From Corynebacterium casei LMG S-19264 (GTDB taxonomy: Bacteria; Actinomycetota; Actinomycetes; Mycobacteriales; Mycobacteriaceae): a stretch of 64,000 nt of DNA. Shown here piece by piece: positions 1-8,993 of the stretch (its first letter is position 1; each line of letters begins with the position of its first letter). The notes beneath the pieces were generated by a model. It did no database searches. It saw only the letters and a list, made by a program, of their open reading frames with translations, and was not told where the DNA came from. The stretch spans positions 1,406,009-1,470,008 of the forward strand of contig NZ_CP004350.1 of the NCBI RefSeq assembly GCF_000550785.1, given 5' to 3'. The position numbers and the translations under genes were made by a program.

Positions 1-90
1 ATTGGTTTGGCCACGGCGGGAACCGCGGTCAACTTCCTTTTCGTTCTTCTCTGAAGCGTCATGGGAATTCTGGGCAGATGCGTCTGTCAT
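1..90 (-). CDS. sigB: RNA polymerase sigma factor SigB, N-terminal fragment (runs off the left edge)
   Basis: Only the first 30 codons lie in the window. They start at the ATG read from 90 downwards, with a good ribosome binding site GGAGG about 5 bases upstream. The peptide is hydrophilic and ends DRGSRRGQTN. That resembles the stretch just before region 1.2 of corynebacterial SigB, the non-essential primary-like sigma factor used in stationary phase and stress. No sigma domain is visible in the fragment, so the name rests on this short match, on an ECF-type promoter upstream (130-156), and on the location in the sigA/sigB neighbourhood of Corynebacteriales. Another protein with a similar N-terminus cannot be excluded. 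Confidence 0.6.
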   Translation of the reverse strand, partial: MTDASAQNSHDASEKNEKEVDRGSRRGQTN

Positions 91-129
91 CGTTGGCCTC
101 CTGAATTAATCGCCGGTTACATAATATCC

Positions 130-156
130 AACGGCACTGAAAGCTGATTAGTTCCC
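130..156 (-). promoter_or_regulatory. Candidate SigH/SigE-type (ECF) promoter of sigB
   Basis: Read on the minus strand, GGGAAC (156-151) is followed by 18 bases and then GTT (132-130). This fits the GGAA(C/T)-N17-20-cGTT pattern of corynebacterial and mycobacterial SigH/SigE promoters. It lies about 40 bases before the sigB start codon. Heat and oxidative-stress transcription of sigB by SigH is known in C. glutamicum. That it applies here is inferred from motif and position only. Confidence 0.55.
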
Positions 157-226
157 ACGCGATAAAAATTGTTCTCCCACACCGGAAAAAGACACCCTAA
201 TTTGGGGTAAGGGTTACCTAAATTGT

Positions 227-691
227 TTACGTCTCAACAAGAACAGTAAAGGGGCCATCGTTGACAGAAGCGACTTTCATCATCGCGCCAAAGCGTCCCT
301 CTTCGACATGAATATCCCGCGCACGCAGACTTTCAATCACTTTATTGATGATTGGTTCGGCGTCAGAACCAGGCGCCGCATCGGACCATGACGGGCGACG
401 GCCTTTGGCAGTGCGGCCATATAGGGTGAATTGACTCACTACCAGGACGGGGGCGCCCGCGGACTCCACGGAAGTCTCGCCATCGAGGATTCGAAGCTCG
501 GCAATTTTGCGAGCCATGGTGGAAATCTTATTGTCCAACACCGCCGGATCGTCTTTACCCGCCTCGACATCTTCGATGGAGACTCCGATGAGCGCCAGCA
601 GCCCGCCAGTCTCCGGAGCGTCGAAAGAGCCAACGACTTCATCGTCGACTGTGACAGAAGCAGAAAGACAACGGGTTAGTACTGCACGCAC
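227..691 (-). CDS. dtd: D-aminoacyl-tRNA deacylase
   Basis: DTD hydrolyses D-amino acids, and glycine mischarged on tRNA-Ala, from tRNA in the cytosol. The 154-residue length is typical of the family. The two signature motifs are present: SQFTLYG followed by KGRRPSW (about residues 86-102), which carries the conserved Ser-Gln-x-Thr site, and the C-terminal NDGP cis-proline motif (144-147) that enforces D-chirality selection. It starts MRAVL, the usual DTD N-terminus. It is on the minus strand downstream of the methyltransferase gene, with a gap of about 50 bases, and may be co-transcribed with it. No oddities seen. Confidence 0.95.
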   Translation of the reverse strand: MRAVLTRCLSASVTVDDEVVGSFDAPETGGLLALIGVSIEDVEAGKDDPAVLDNKISTMARKIAELRILDGETSVESAGAPVLVVSQFTLYGRTAKGRRPSWSDAAPGSDAEPIINKVIESLRARDIHVEEGRFGAMMKVASVNDGPFTVLVET

Positions 692-740
692 GTGGAAGAG
701 CGTCCTTTCTTAGGAACTTAGGTGGTCAGAGTTTGGGATG

Positions 741-2291
741 TTAGAGAACCGGGCCGAGTTCGGTGGGGTAGAGGAAGCCATGGCGCACGAGGTCGGTGAT
801 GGCCGGCAGCGCTGCGGTGAGGAGCTCCTCAGAGTCGTAGTCATTGGCCACGGCATATAGCTCGATGGTCTCGCGCAGGTTGAGCCCTTGGGGGTTGAGT
901 CCGGCGACGATGGAGGCAACGTGTTCATCCACTTCATGGGTCCACCGTGGTCCCTCGGTGCGGGTTAAGCGCATGGTTGTGCGGCTGAAACCGAAGCCGA
1001 CTTCAGCATTGGCCAAGGCAATGTCCTCGCGGGCAACACCCGGGCGCAGGCCAAATTGCTTATCCCCAATTTCATCAGGCAGGAGATTGCGCAGCCAGGC
1101 AGAGCGCATGAAGTGCTCCTCGATTTCTGGCCCTAGGGCGTCGTCGAAAGCCTGCGAAATTTCTTCCGCCGTGACCTCAGAAGTCAAAGAGTCATCGATC
1201 CGCTGCAAGGCGACGAATCCGAAGCCAATTCCGGTGACGTCATTGTCGCGGAAGTGCTCCAGCCACAGCCGGGCGCGTTCACGGCCTTCATCGCTGCGCG
1301 GGTCGATGGATTCATCTTTGAGCCAGGTGGACACATACAGTGCTGGGTCTGCGACATCGCGCTGCAAGATCCAAGCGCTCACCCCGGTCTTCGGAATCCA
1401 GGAAGCAACGCGCTGCTGCCATGCACCATCGGAGGTGTGCACCCAGGCAGCTAACAAGTGCGCGGTACCACCGGGGTTGAGGTGCTCAGCGGCTTCGGAG
1501 ATAACCAGCTCGCTGGCACCATCTAGATTGAGGCCAGAATCGCGATAGACGTGGCCTACTTCTGGCAGACCGACCACGAATGGTGGGTTGGCCACAATGC
1601 GGTCAAAGTGCTCTCCTGCGACTGGCTCAAACCAGCTGCCGTGGCGAAAGTCCACGTTCTTCGCACCCGTAGTGGCAATCGTTGCCTGCGCTAAGGCCAG
1701 CGCTCGCTCGTGGACGTCAGTGGCCACGATATTCTCCGCGCTGCCAAGCTGACCGAGTAGCTGCACACCAGAACCAGTGCCTAAGTCCAGCACGGAGTGA
1801 ACCGGGGTGGTTGGGGTGGTGCGCAGCAGGGACAAACTCGCCGCCCCAACGCCGAGGACGTGGTCAGGGCCAGGGACATGCTCGACTACCGATGCATCAA
1901 CGTCGGAGAACACCCAGCGGTTAGTGCCATCGATGATGTGGGACCGAATATCCAAAGCAATGCGGATTACCCCGTTGGGATCAGCAAGGGCAATGTTGGC
2001 ATCGACAAGCTTTGTTGCAAGAACGGAGCCAACCGCCGCGGCCAAATCCGTGGCTGGTGCCGGCTGATGCAACAAAAATAACCTGATGAGCAGATCCATC
2101 TGCGTGTTTGCGCTGGTGGCGACCTCGACCGCTGCTGGCTCACCACGATAAAGCGCCTCGGTTGCCTGCGGGCCTAAATGCGCGGCGATGCCATGGGTAT
2201 TAAACCCTGCTTCTGCAAAGACATCCACCAATTCCTGCGCGATGGAATGAAGTGGAACCTGCGGGTTAAGTGGCGGGCAAAAATCGGGCAT
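741..2291 (-). CDS. Class I SAM-dependent methyltransferase of the large actinobacterial RlmG/PrmC-like type
   Basis: A 516-residue cytosolic protein. After an alpha-helical N-terminal region of about 150 residues comes a Rossmann methyltransferase core. The SAM-binding motif DLGTGSG is at 169-175, the acidic loop TDVHERAL at about 191-198, and the catalytic motif IV NPPF at 235-238. NPPF/Y is typical of enzymes that methylate an amide or exocyclic amino nitrogen, such as the release-factor methylase PrmC and the rRNA guanine-N2 methylases RsmC/RlmG. The C-terminal 200 residues form a lineage-specific domain. The substrate cannot be read from sequence; rRNA is the best guess. The start codon directly abuts the stop of the upstream DUF3099 gene, so the two are probably co-translated. 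Confidence 0.8.
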   Translation of the reverse strand: MPDFCPPLNPQVPLHSIAQELVDVFAEAGFNTHGIAAHLGPQATEALYRGEPAAVEVATSANTQMDLLIRLFLLHQPAPATDLAAAVGSVLATKLVDANIALADPNGVIRIALDIRSHIIDGTNRWVFSDVDASVVEHVPGPDHVLGVGAASLSLLRTTPTTPVHSVLDLGTGSGVQLLGQLGSAENIVATDVHERALALAQATIATTGAKNVDFRHGSWFEPVAGEHFDRIVANPPFVVGLPEVGHVYRDSGLNLDGASELVISEAAEHLNPGGTAHLLAAWVHTSDGAWQQRVASWIPKTGVSAWILQRDVADPALYVSTWLKDESIDPRSDEGRERARLWLEHFRDNDVTGIGFGFVALQRIDDSLTSEVTAEEISQAFDDALGPEIEEHFMRSAWLRNLLPDEIGDKQFGLRPGVAREDIALANAEVGFGFSRTTMRLTRTEGPRWTHEVDEHVASIVAGLNPQGLNLRETIELYAVANDYDSEELLTAALPAITDLVRHGFLYPTELGPVL

Positions 2292-2750
2292 CTATTTGTC
2301 CTTTGAAGAATTGGGGTTATCGGTATCTACATGGTCAATAATGTCAGATTCACGGCGCGGGGAGTCGGTGTATTCCAACTGAGGATTGTTACCCGCCGCT
2401 AATGCCTCTGCACGGGCCTGGCGGGCAAGCGCTGGCTTATAGGTGTTGCGCTCACGCGGGTCACGCTTTTGGCCCCGAGCATTGGCAAAGACCACAGCAA
2501 TCCACGGCAGGGGAATGGTGATAGCGGAAATGAACGCGCCCAAAAGCCACGCGTTATAGGCATAGATGACCCACACCGTGAGAAGCAGCGAGGGAACACG
2601 CAGAAACATCAAAATGCCATAGCCGATCTCCCTGCGATGACGGTCTTGCCCAGGTGAAACCTCAGCGTCTGTGATCAACACAGACTCCTTACGTTTCCAC
2701 CAGGGCTTGGCACTGGATTTGCCTTTGCCTTTATTTTGACCGGAACTCAT
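2292..2750 (-). CDS. DUF3099 family small membrane protein
   Basis: A protein of about 152 residues (ATG at 2750; an in-frame TTG at 2771 would add MGLGLKT). The Lys-rich N-terminus is followed by a motif read as LITDAEVSP, typical of DUF3099. Two hydrophobic segments follow (RVPSLLLTVWVIYAYNAW, then a segment of similar length ending in IAVVFANARG), which indicates a small inner-membrane protein with two helices. The hydrophilic C-terminal tail is Asp/Glu rich. Function is unknown for the family. Its stop codon is adjacent to the methyltransferase start, so these genes form a minus-strand operon with dtd. It is divergent from the DUF3039 gene. Confidence 0.8.
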   Translation of the reverse strand: MSSGQNKGKGKSSAKPWWKRKESVLITDAEVSPGQDRHRREIGYGILMFLRVPSLLLTVWVIYAYNAWLLGAFISAITIPLPWIAVVFANARGQKRDPRERNTYKPALARQARAEALAAGNNPQLEYTDSPRRESDIIDHVDTDNPNSSKDK

Positions 2751-2844
2751 GGTTTTCAAGCCTAGACCCAATCACCGCCCAAATTCGATACGGCCCTACC
2801 TGCGGCTTGCCCATTTGATGGGGTTTTGGGGCAAGATAGAGGGT

Positions 2845-3087
2845 GTGAGTACGACGACAAAGACTATTGAGAGACCAGACATCCGTGAGGATGTAAGCAA
2901 CACCGACGATGACACCCCTAAGTTCTTTCACTACGTCAAAAAGAACCAGATTGTGGACTCCGCTGTGTCCGGCAAGATGGTTGTTGCGTTGTGCGGGGAG
3001 ACCTTCCCGGTGACCAAACAAGCCAAGCCGGGTTCGCCGGTCTGCCCTGATTGCGAACGGATTTACAAGGGCCTGCGTCGAAAGTGA
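2845..3087 (+). CDS. DUF3039 family small putative zinc-binding protein
   Basis: An 80-residue protein. I take the GTG at 2845 as start, because the ORF upstream of it runs through the divergent promoter region and has no family similarity. The C-terminal half carries CGE (Val-Ala-Leu-Cys-Gly-Glu) and then CPDCE, a two-half Cys arrangement that could bind zinc. DUF3039 proteins are conserved in Actinobacteria and have no assigned function. The last codons overlap the helicase start by 4 bases (GTGA), so the two proteins are probably made together. A nucleic-acid role is plausible from that coupling but is inference. Confidence 0.85.
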   Translation: MSTTTKTIERPDIREDVSNTDDDTPKFFHYVKKNQIVDSAVSGKMVVALCGETFPVTKQAKPGSPVCPDCERIYKGLRRK

Positions 3088-4871
3088 GTGCACAGACTTC
3101 CAGGAACAAGGGTCAACTACGTGCCTGGCAGCAAGCCGCACTTGATAAGTTTCTTGCCACCAAGCCGAAAGACTTCATGGCGGTGGCAACCCCGGGCGCG
3201 GGTAAGACTACTTTCGCGCTGCGCGTTGCAACCGAGCTTGTAGATTCGCGCACGGTTGAGCGCGTCATCGTGGTTGTGCCGACAGAGCACCTGAAGGTGC
3301 AGTGGTCGGCTGCAGCCGCACGCGTTGGTTTGTCGCTCGATCCGCATTTCACCAACTCGTCTGCCGTTAACCCTTCCTTCGACGGCATCGTGGTCACCTA
3401 TGCGCAGGTGGGCATGCACCCGTTTAAGCACCGTGCGGTGGCATCTGCCCGGCGCACTTTGGTGATCTTGGATGAGATCCACCACGCTGGTGACGCCAAG
3501 AGCTGGGGCGATGGTGTGCGTGAGGCATATGACGATGTGGTGCACCGTTTGTCCTTGACCGGTACGCCTTTTCGTTCCGATGATTCGCAGATCCCGTTCG
3601 TGCGTTATGAAGAAGATGGGGAAGGGCATTTAGTATCGCGCTCTGACCACACCTATGACTACGGGCATGCGCTTGCCGATGGCGTCGTTCGCCCCGTAGT
3701 CTTTCTCGCCTATTCCGGTGAAGCCCGGTGGCGTACCTCCGCGGGTGAAGAGTTTGCTGCACGCCTGGGGGATCCGCTCAATCCTGAACAAACTGCGCGT
3801 GCGTGGAAGACTGCGCTGGACCCGCGCGGCGACTGGATTCCATCGGTGCTGCAGGCCGCGCACACGCGTTTGATGCAGATGCGCCGCAACATGCCTGATG
3901 CTGGTGGATTGGTTATCGCTACTGACACGACGACCGCGCGTGCATACGCGAAGATCCTCAAGGAGCTGTCCTCCACGCCAGTGTCGGTCATTTTGTCCGA
4001 TGAGCCGGGCTCTTCTGACCGCATTCAGGAATTCTCTGATAGCCGCGATGAGTGGATGGTGGCAGTGCGCATGGTGTCTGAGGGAGTTGACGTTCCGCGC
4101 CTTGCCGTGGGTGTCTACGCAACCTCTGCATCGACGCCACTGTTTTTCGCGCAGGCGATTGGCCGTTTCGTACGTTCTCGTATGCCTGGTGAGACCGCAT
4201 CTGTCTTCCTGCCGTCCGTGCCGCGCCTTTTGGGCCTGGCGGAGAACATGGAGAAATCCCGCGACCACGTGCTTGGCAAGCCGGATCGCCCAGACGACGG
4301 CTGGGATGATGATCTACTCGCGCAAGCGAACAAGGAACAGACCGAGCCCGACCTGGAACCGTCCTATGAGTCGATCGGTGCAGACGCTGAGTTCTCGTCA
4401 CTTATCTACGACGGTTCCCAGTTCAACACCGCGGCACTGGATTCTGATGAAGACGCTGATTTCTTGGGCATCCCAGGACTGCTTGATGCGGACCAAGTTA
4501 AGGACTTGCTGCGTAAGAAGCAGGAAGAAGAAATGGATCAGCGCGCCGCTAAAGAACGCGAAGAACGCGCCGCCCAAGCAGCCGAGGAACACCGCCGCAA
4601 GATTCACGGACTGCCGTCCTCGCCTGCTAACCGGCGTCGCGCTTCAGGCAGTGACAGCGCAAGCACCGATGGCGATGCCCCAGTAGCAATTGATGAAGTA
4701 ACAGAGTTGCGCAAAGAGCTCAACACGATTGTCTCCATCACTGCCGGACGCACAGGGCGCCCACACGGCGCCATCCACACTGAAGCACGTAAAGCCTGCG
4801 GCGGGCCGCCCACCGCATTGTGCAACGCCGACCAACTTCGCGAGAGAATCGAATACCTTCGCAAGTGGTAA
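3084..4871 (+). CDS. DEAD/DEAH-box (superfamily 2) helicase
   Basis: A cytosolic ATP-dependent helicase-like protein of 595 residues from the GTG at 3084, which sits in a GTGA overlap with the DUF3039 stop. An upstream ATG at 3051 is possible but lies inside the previous gene. SF2 motifs occur in order: Walker A ATPGAGKTT (35-43), Walker B DEIHH (130-134), motif III SLTGTPF (157-163), and motif VI QAIGRFVRS in the second RecA-like domain. The C-terminal third is charged (E/K/R rich, probably coiled coil) and may contact partners. This resembles the type III restriction/RadD-like branch, but no nuclease domain or methylase partner is present. It is probably a housekeeping DNA or RNA helicase of Actinobacteria. 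Confidence 0.88.
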   Translation: MSAQTSRNKGQLRAWQQAALDKFLATKPKDFMAVATPGAGKTTFALRVATELVDSRTVERVIVVVPTEHLKVQWSAAAARVGLSLDPHFTNSSAVNPSFDGIVVTYAQVGMHPFKHRAVASARRTLVILDEIHHAGDAKSWGDGVREAYDDVVHRLSLTGTPFRSDDSQIPFVRYEEDGEGHLVSRSDHTYDYGHALADGVVRPVVFLAYSGEARWRTSAGEEFAARLGDPLNPEQTARAWKTALDPRGDWIPSVLQAAHTRLMQMRRNMPDAGGLVIATDTTTARAYAKILKELSSTPVSVILSDEPGSSDRIQEFSDSRDEWMVAVRMVSEGVDVPRLAVGVYATSASTPLFFAQAIGRFVRSRMPGETASVFLPSVPRLLGLAENMEKSRDHVLGKPDRPDDGWDDDLLAQANKEQTEPDLEPSYESIGADAEFSSLIYDGSQFNTAALDSDEDADFLGIPGLLDADQVKDLLRKKQEEEMDQRAAKEREERAAQAAEEHRRKIHGLPSSPANRRRASGSDSASTDGDAPVAIDEVTELRKELNTIVSITAGRTGRPHGAIHTEARKACGGPPTALCNADQLRERIEYLRKW

Positions 4872-5047
4872 CACGCGCGCCGGGCCCGAATGTGAACGTG
4901 TTCCGCAGCAGCTGTGGGAGCAAGTTCATATCCCGGGTCGGTGACGCGGCGGGGATTATCGGTAAACTGTTTCACTACACGCTCGGGCACTAGCTGGCTC
5001 CATCTGCCATAAGCTTGATTTACCAACAACCGTAAGGATTATCTTCT

Positions 5048-5659
5048 ATGTCTAACCCAAACAATAACCCGTACGACTCCACTGGAAACTCAGGCAATTA
5101 CGGCGATAATCAGCAGCCTTATGGCGAACAACCAAGCGGTGACTCCTACGGCGCTGGCGACTATGGTTCCGGCTCGGGTCTTCCTAGCTACGGTTCGGGT
5201 GCTCAACAGGGCCCAGCAGGTTCCCAACCTGGCGGCTACCAGCAAGGTGCCGGTGGCTACCAGGAACCAAACTTTGGCAGCTATGAGCAATACCAGGGCT
5301 ACCAGGGTGGCGGATTCGATGACGCGCCAGTGAAGAAGTCCGGCCTCGCCTTGGCTGCCTTCATCATCGGTATTATTTCCCTGCTGGCCACTATCACCGG
5401 CTTTTCCATCGTCCCAGGCCTCGTTGGCATCATCGTTGCGATTATCGCTCTGGTGGTCAACCGTAAGAAGCCAAAGGAAGCCCGCCGCACCTGGATGTCT
5501 GTCCTCGGCCTGATTTTCTCCATCATTGGTGTCATCGCAACCGTTTTGCTCTTCGGAATTGTGCTGGCAATCTTCGGTGACCCTGCGGTACAAGCCTGCT
5601 GGGATAACGCAGCTACCCAGGTTGAGTTCCAGGAGTGCTTCGAAGGCCTCGTGCAGTAA
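5048..5659 (+). CDS. DUF4190 family membrane protein with Gly/Tyr/Gln-rich N-terminus
   Basis: A 203-residue protein. The first 95 residues are low complexity (Asn, Gly, Tyr, Gln, Ser, Pro, with repeated SYG and GYQ units) and probably disordered in the cytosol. After a short KKSG stretch come two or three hydrophobic helices (GLALAAFIIGIISLLATITGF, then a second segment and LGLIFSIIGVIATVLLF). The KKPKEARR loop between them is typical of DUF4190. The C-terminus contains two cysteines (ACWDNA, QECFEG) likely outside the membrane, possibly a disulfide. Function unknown. It stands alone, followed by a large hairpin that probably ends its transcript. Confidence 0.8.
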   Translation: MSNPNNNPYDSTGNSGNYGDNQQPYGEQPSGDSYGAGDYGSGSGLPSYGSGAQQGPAGSQPGGYQQGAGGYQEPNFGSYEQYQGYQGGGFDDAPVKKSGLALAAFIIGIISLLATITGFSIVPGLVGIIVAIIALVVNRKKPKEARRTWMSVLGLIFSIIGVIATVLLFGIVLAIFGDPAVQACWDNAATQVEFQECFEGLVQ

Positions 5660-5754
5660 CCTCAATCACCTGAATTAGCTTGTAAATTGCGTCCTGCAAT
5701 AGCTCGGAGTAAAGCTAGTATGTAGCAAGACTGTGCACTACGTGTGCGCGCTCG

Positions 5755-5806
5755 GCGCCTGACACAGATTCGCTTGTGCGAAATACTGTGGCAGGCGCTG
5801 TTTCTG
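5755..5806 (+). terminator. Probable rho-independent terminator after the DUF4190 gene
   Basis: A long interrupted hairpin. GCGCCTG (5755-5761) pairs with CAGGCGC (5792-5798), CACAG with CTGTG, and an inner ATTCGC with GCGAAAT around a TTGT loop. It is followed by TGTTTCT. It lies between the DUF4190 gene and the FUSC gene. Confidence 0.6.
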
Positions 5807-5891
5807 TGGGAAGAGCCAGCACAGTCGAACAATTTCATCGACAATACGAATAGCAAATCGAATAAGTTGCGATGAAGGGGAGAGGTACGCA

Positions 5892-7598
5892 GTGAGTGAC
5901 GCGATACAGCCAGAGAAGAAGACACTGACAGTGGCTGACTGGTGGACCGCGTTTATTGCCGTCAACTCCACTGCCACCCGCTGGCCGGGCGCACTGCGCG
6001 CGGCACTAGCCATACTGATCCCCGGTAGCATCGCCATGCTCACTGGCGACAAAGAAGCCATTTTGCTCATTTGTGCCGGTGCATTCACCGTTATTTACGG
6101 CGAGGGCATTGTCTACCGCAAACGGTGGAAAGTCATGGCTGTTGCCGGCGCTTTGCTCTGGCTCGGCGCTTCCGTCGGCGCGCTCGTGGGTACCTTGGTG
6201 TTTGCTCCAGGCAACGGGCACTGGTGGCTATTGCTCACCGCGCTGTTCGTTACCGTTTTGGGTGCTGGTGTTGTCTTTATTCAAAACGCGTTGCGCCAGC
6301 CACCGCCGGGTGGCTTCTTCATTGTCATGGTCACCGGTGGTTCCACCATGTTGGCACGCTCGGGAATTGATCCACTGGAAGCAGCATTTTGGCCACTGAC
6401 CGCAATTGCCACTGCCTTAGTACTGGGTATGCTGCCAGCGCTTATTGATCCTCACGGTCCAGAACGCGCCACCGTTGCCACGCTGGAGCGCACGGCTAAA
6501 GTCTTTGAAGAATCTAAAGATGATGAACTAGCACGCCACCACCAGGCACAGACCGCGCTAGCTACGGCGTGGGAAGCTCTTGCCGATGCCGGCATCGTCC
6601 GCGCCGGCCGCGTTGTTATCACCTCGCAAAGTGACCTGGTGGAGCGCACACTGAACGCGCAGCGGAGCATCGTTAAGCACAATCGCTCTGGCGTGGACGC
6701 TTCATCCGAGGCACTATTTGAATCCGCGAACCTGCTCGACCCAGAACGTACCGTCATACCGCACTCGCGACCCACCGCGCAGTATCGCATCTATAGGTCG
6801 TTGACAGCAGACAGTCATGCGATGGTCACCGCCAAGAAAGTCGCGGTAGCGGGCCTTGCTACCGGCGTCATTGGTGTGGCCTTGGGATTAAACCGCCCCG
6901 ACTGGGGAGTTATCTCGGCCTTGCTGATTCTGCAGAACGGCCCAGAGAAAATCCCTGGCACCATCCGCGGCACCCACCGCGTGCTGGGCTCCATCTTGGG
7001 CCTGGGACTGTTTGCCTTGTTATACTTCTTTGGCGTTGAAGGCTGGACGCTGCTGGCTGCACTGGCAATCTGTCAGTTCTTTGCGGAAATTATGGTGGTC
7101 AAGAATTACGCCCTGTGTGTTATTTTCTCCACGCCGCTGGCGCTGCTCATGGGTGGTATTTCTGAACCACTCGGTGACTTGGTTGTCTCCCGCATCGCGG
7201 AAATCGCACTCTCAGTAGCATTCGCATTCCTGGTGCTGTGGTTTATGAGCAACGGCTCCAAGGCACGCGAATACATGCGCCTGCAATTGCGTAGCTACCA
7301 ATCCATGTCCACCGTGCTGGGCAGCCTTCTGACGGGCAAACCCGATGACGCTCTGGTTCAGCGCCGCGACCTGCAATATGAGCTGTTGTCAGAGCGCCGC
7401 GCCATTCAAACTTTGGCACTGGACCACCCCGAACAAGCACAACAGCACTGGGAAAAGCACCGCGCTATCCAGCACGCTGGCTATCAAATCTTGGACTATT
7501 GCTCACTTAGCCCCAACGTGATGATGGAATACGGCGCATTGGGCACACTGATTGAGTCCGTCCGAAAGGTCGCACCGGCGCAATCCGGAAAGCAGTAG
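5892..7598 (+). CDS. FUSC family integral membrane protein (aromatic acid exporter/YccS-like)
   Basis: A 568-residue polytopic membrane protein. The N-terminal half holds about five hydrophobic segments (for example in the stretches beginning ALAILIPGSIAML and LLWLGASVGALVG). A soluble helical region of about 150 residues follows (approximately 190-300). A second membrane block starts at VAVAGLATGVIGVALGLNRP and runs to about 430, and a cytosolic helical tail ends the protein. This duplicated membrane-soluble layout is the FUSC architecture, seen in the p-hydroxybenzoic acid efflux protein AaeB and in YccS. Substrate unknown. The pob catabolic remnants lie 4 kb away, but that link is speculative. 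GTG start at 5892 with GGGGAGAG upstream. Confidence 0.8.
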   Translation: MSDAIQPEKKTLTVADWWTAFIAVNSTATRWPGALRAALAILIPGSIAMLTGDKEAILLICAGAFTVIYGEGIVYRKRWKVMAVAGALLWLGASVGALVGTLVFAPGNGHWWLLLTALFVTVLGAGVVFIQNALRQPPPGGFFIVMVTGGSTMLARSGIDPLEAAFWPLTAIATALVLGMLPALIDPHGPERATVATLERTAKVFEESKDDELARHHQAQTALATAWEALADAGIVRAGRVVITSQSDLVERTLNAQRSIVKHNRSGVDASSEALFESANLLDPERTVIPHSRPTAQYRIYRSLTADSHAMVTAKKVAVAGLATGVIGVALGLNRPDWGVISALLILQNGPEKIPGTIRGTHRVLGSILGLGLFALLYFFGVEGWTLLAALAICQFFAEIMVVKNYALCVIFSTPLALLMGGISEPLGDLVVSRIAEIALSVAFAFLVLWFMSNGSKAREYMRLQLRSYQSMSTVLGSLLTGKPDDALVQRRDLQYELLSERRAIQTLALDHPEQAQQHWEKHRAIQHAGYQILDYCSLSPNVMMEYGALGTLIESVRKVAPAQSGKQ

Positions 7599-7636
7599 GC
7601 GGCATGAGGGCCGTTTTCAGCGCTCAGACGCCGTAC

Positions 7637-7686
7637 CTGTGGATAATTTCGCCTGTTGCGGGACGCGTCAACGTAGTTATCCACAG
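7637..7686. promoter_or_regulatory. Inverted pair of perfect DnaA boxes
   Basis: CTGTGGATAA (7637-7646) and its exact reverse complement TTATCCACAG (7677-7686) lie 40 bp apart, start to start. Each contains TTATCCACA, the strict DnaA-box consensus. They sit in the 141-bp gap between the FUSC gene and the broken HNH gene, about 55 bases before the latter. A role as a DnaA-binding or regulatory site is inference. Confidence 0.5.
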
Positions 7687-7739
7687 ATTTTCAGACTTCC
7701 TTTGGTGCCTGGTTGCGCTGTGGGTTTAGCGTCGAAGTT

Positions 7740-8846
7740 ATGGAACTACTTCAGACACTCAAACACTTCTATACCCAGGGCATAGGCGTTCTCCGCATTG
7801 CTTACGAGCACTCTCCGTATGACTTGGAGAGCTTCGGCATTGCTCTACCTAAGGCAAAGGAATACGCCAAGCTCGCCGATAGCCTTCTCGGCCCTGCCGA
7901 CTCTCCGCGCCTGCAGCGCGAATCAATAGTGCTGGCCGAACAACGCCAGTTAAGTCTTGACCATCTCGTGATGGTTAGTAGACACGCTAAGAAGCTCAAA
8001 CAACGCGGCGCAGCCTGGAAACTGCGCGCCGAGCTTATCGCCCACGAGGGCTCGTACAAGGAAGTTAATGCCTACGGCAATCGCCGGGTGAAAGAAATCC
8101 AAGGTGAGAAGCCGAAAGAGCCCGGTGTAAAAGTGATCCAGGCTAAGAACGGCATGGTCACTATGACCGTGACTGATACCCAACGCCGCATCACTGATTT
8201 TACGAAAACCCTCGACGCGATAGAAACCACTGAGCAGCCGAGGAAGAAAGCACTGTTGGAAGCGTTTTGGAAACTTATTGACGGTGGCGGTGGCATACTC
8301 AAACCGCAATAACGCACGGTCATCGCTATCGGCCTGGATCAATCCGCGCAGATCATCCGTGGCGAAGGCGACGAGTCCATCATCGGCGCCTCCGACGGCA
8401 CCACCATGACTGGTGCGGAAATCGTTAACCTTGCGATGTCCGGCGCCCTCGGCGACAAAATCTACGCCGGCCTCTTCCACCCAACTGCCGGGCCAGTCAA
8501 CCTGTACGAGGCGCGCTTCGCGTCATTTAAGCAGCGAACCCTGGCCAAGACAGAAAATCTGGTGTGTCCATGGCCGGAATGCAATGTACCAGCAGATCGC
8601 TGCCAGGTGCACCACATCGATGCGCATAAGAATAGCGGTCAGACGAACCCTTCGAATCTCTCCACGCTGTGTGCTTATCACAACGGTGTGAACGATGATG
8701 GTGATGTTCCGGGCAAGAACTTCACCAGACCAAAACGCGGCCGGACGGTACGCCACCGCGGCAAGGTCAAACTCTTAACGCCGGGCGGAAGGCTCGTGAG
8801 CAACACGCATGATTTGAGCACGATGGGGGCAATGAACTTAATCTAG
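7740..8846 (+). pseudogene. HNH endonuclease (13E12/DUF222-like) interrupted by one in-frame stop
   Basis: The reading frame runs from the ATG at 7740 to the TAG at 8844-8846, with a single internal TAA at 8310-8312. Both sides are in the same frame and together give a protein of normal layout. The N-terminal helical domain is of the kind found in corynebacterial HNH proteins, and the C-terminal part has CPWPECNVPADRCQVHHI, then NPSNLSTLCAYHN, an HNH nuclease site with its CxxC-like zinc ligands and catalytic His intact. The text after the stop (RTVIAIGLDQ...) continues the family without loss, so only one codon is wrong; a Tyr codon is the likely ancestor. The downstream half might still be made from an internal start (ATG 8406). 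The family is often multi-copy and mobile-like in corynebacteria. Confidence 0.8.
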
Positions 8847-8993
8847 TAGCCCCGTGCCCCCGGCTTGGCTTTTGGCCTTGGAGAACTTTTTGGAGGACAA
8901 TTTTTCGAGAAGTGCAGAGCGATCGCACCTGCTCTGGTTGATTGGTGAAAGTATTTCCTGCACAGAAACTTGTACTGTGCCACGATAGTGTTC

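Noticed and set aside
2749-2844. N-terminal extension of the DUF3039 gene to 2749
   Set aside because: The extension overlaps the divergent DUF3099 start and promoter area, and family members begin near the GTG at 2845.
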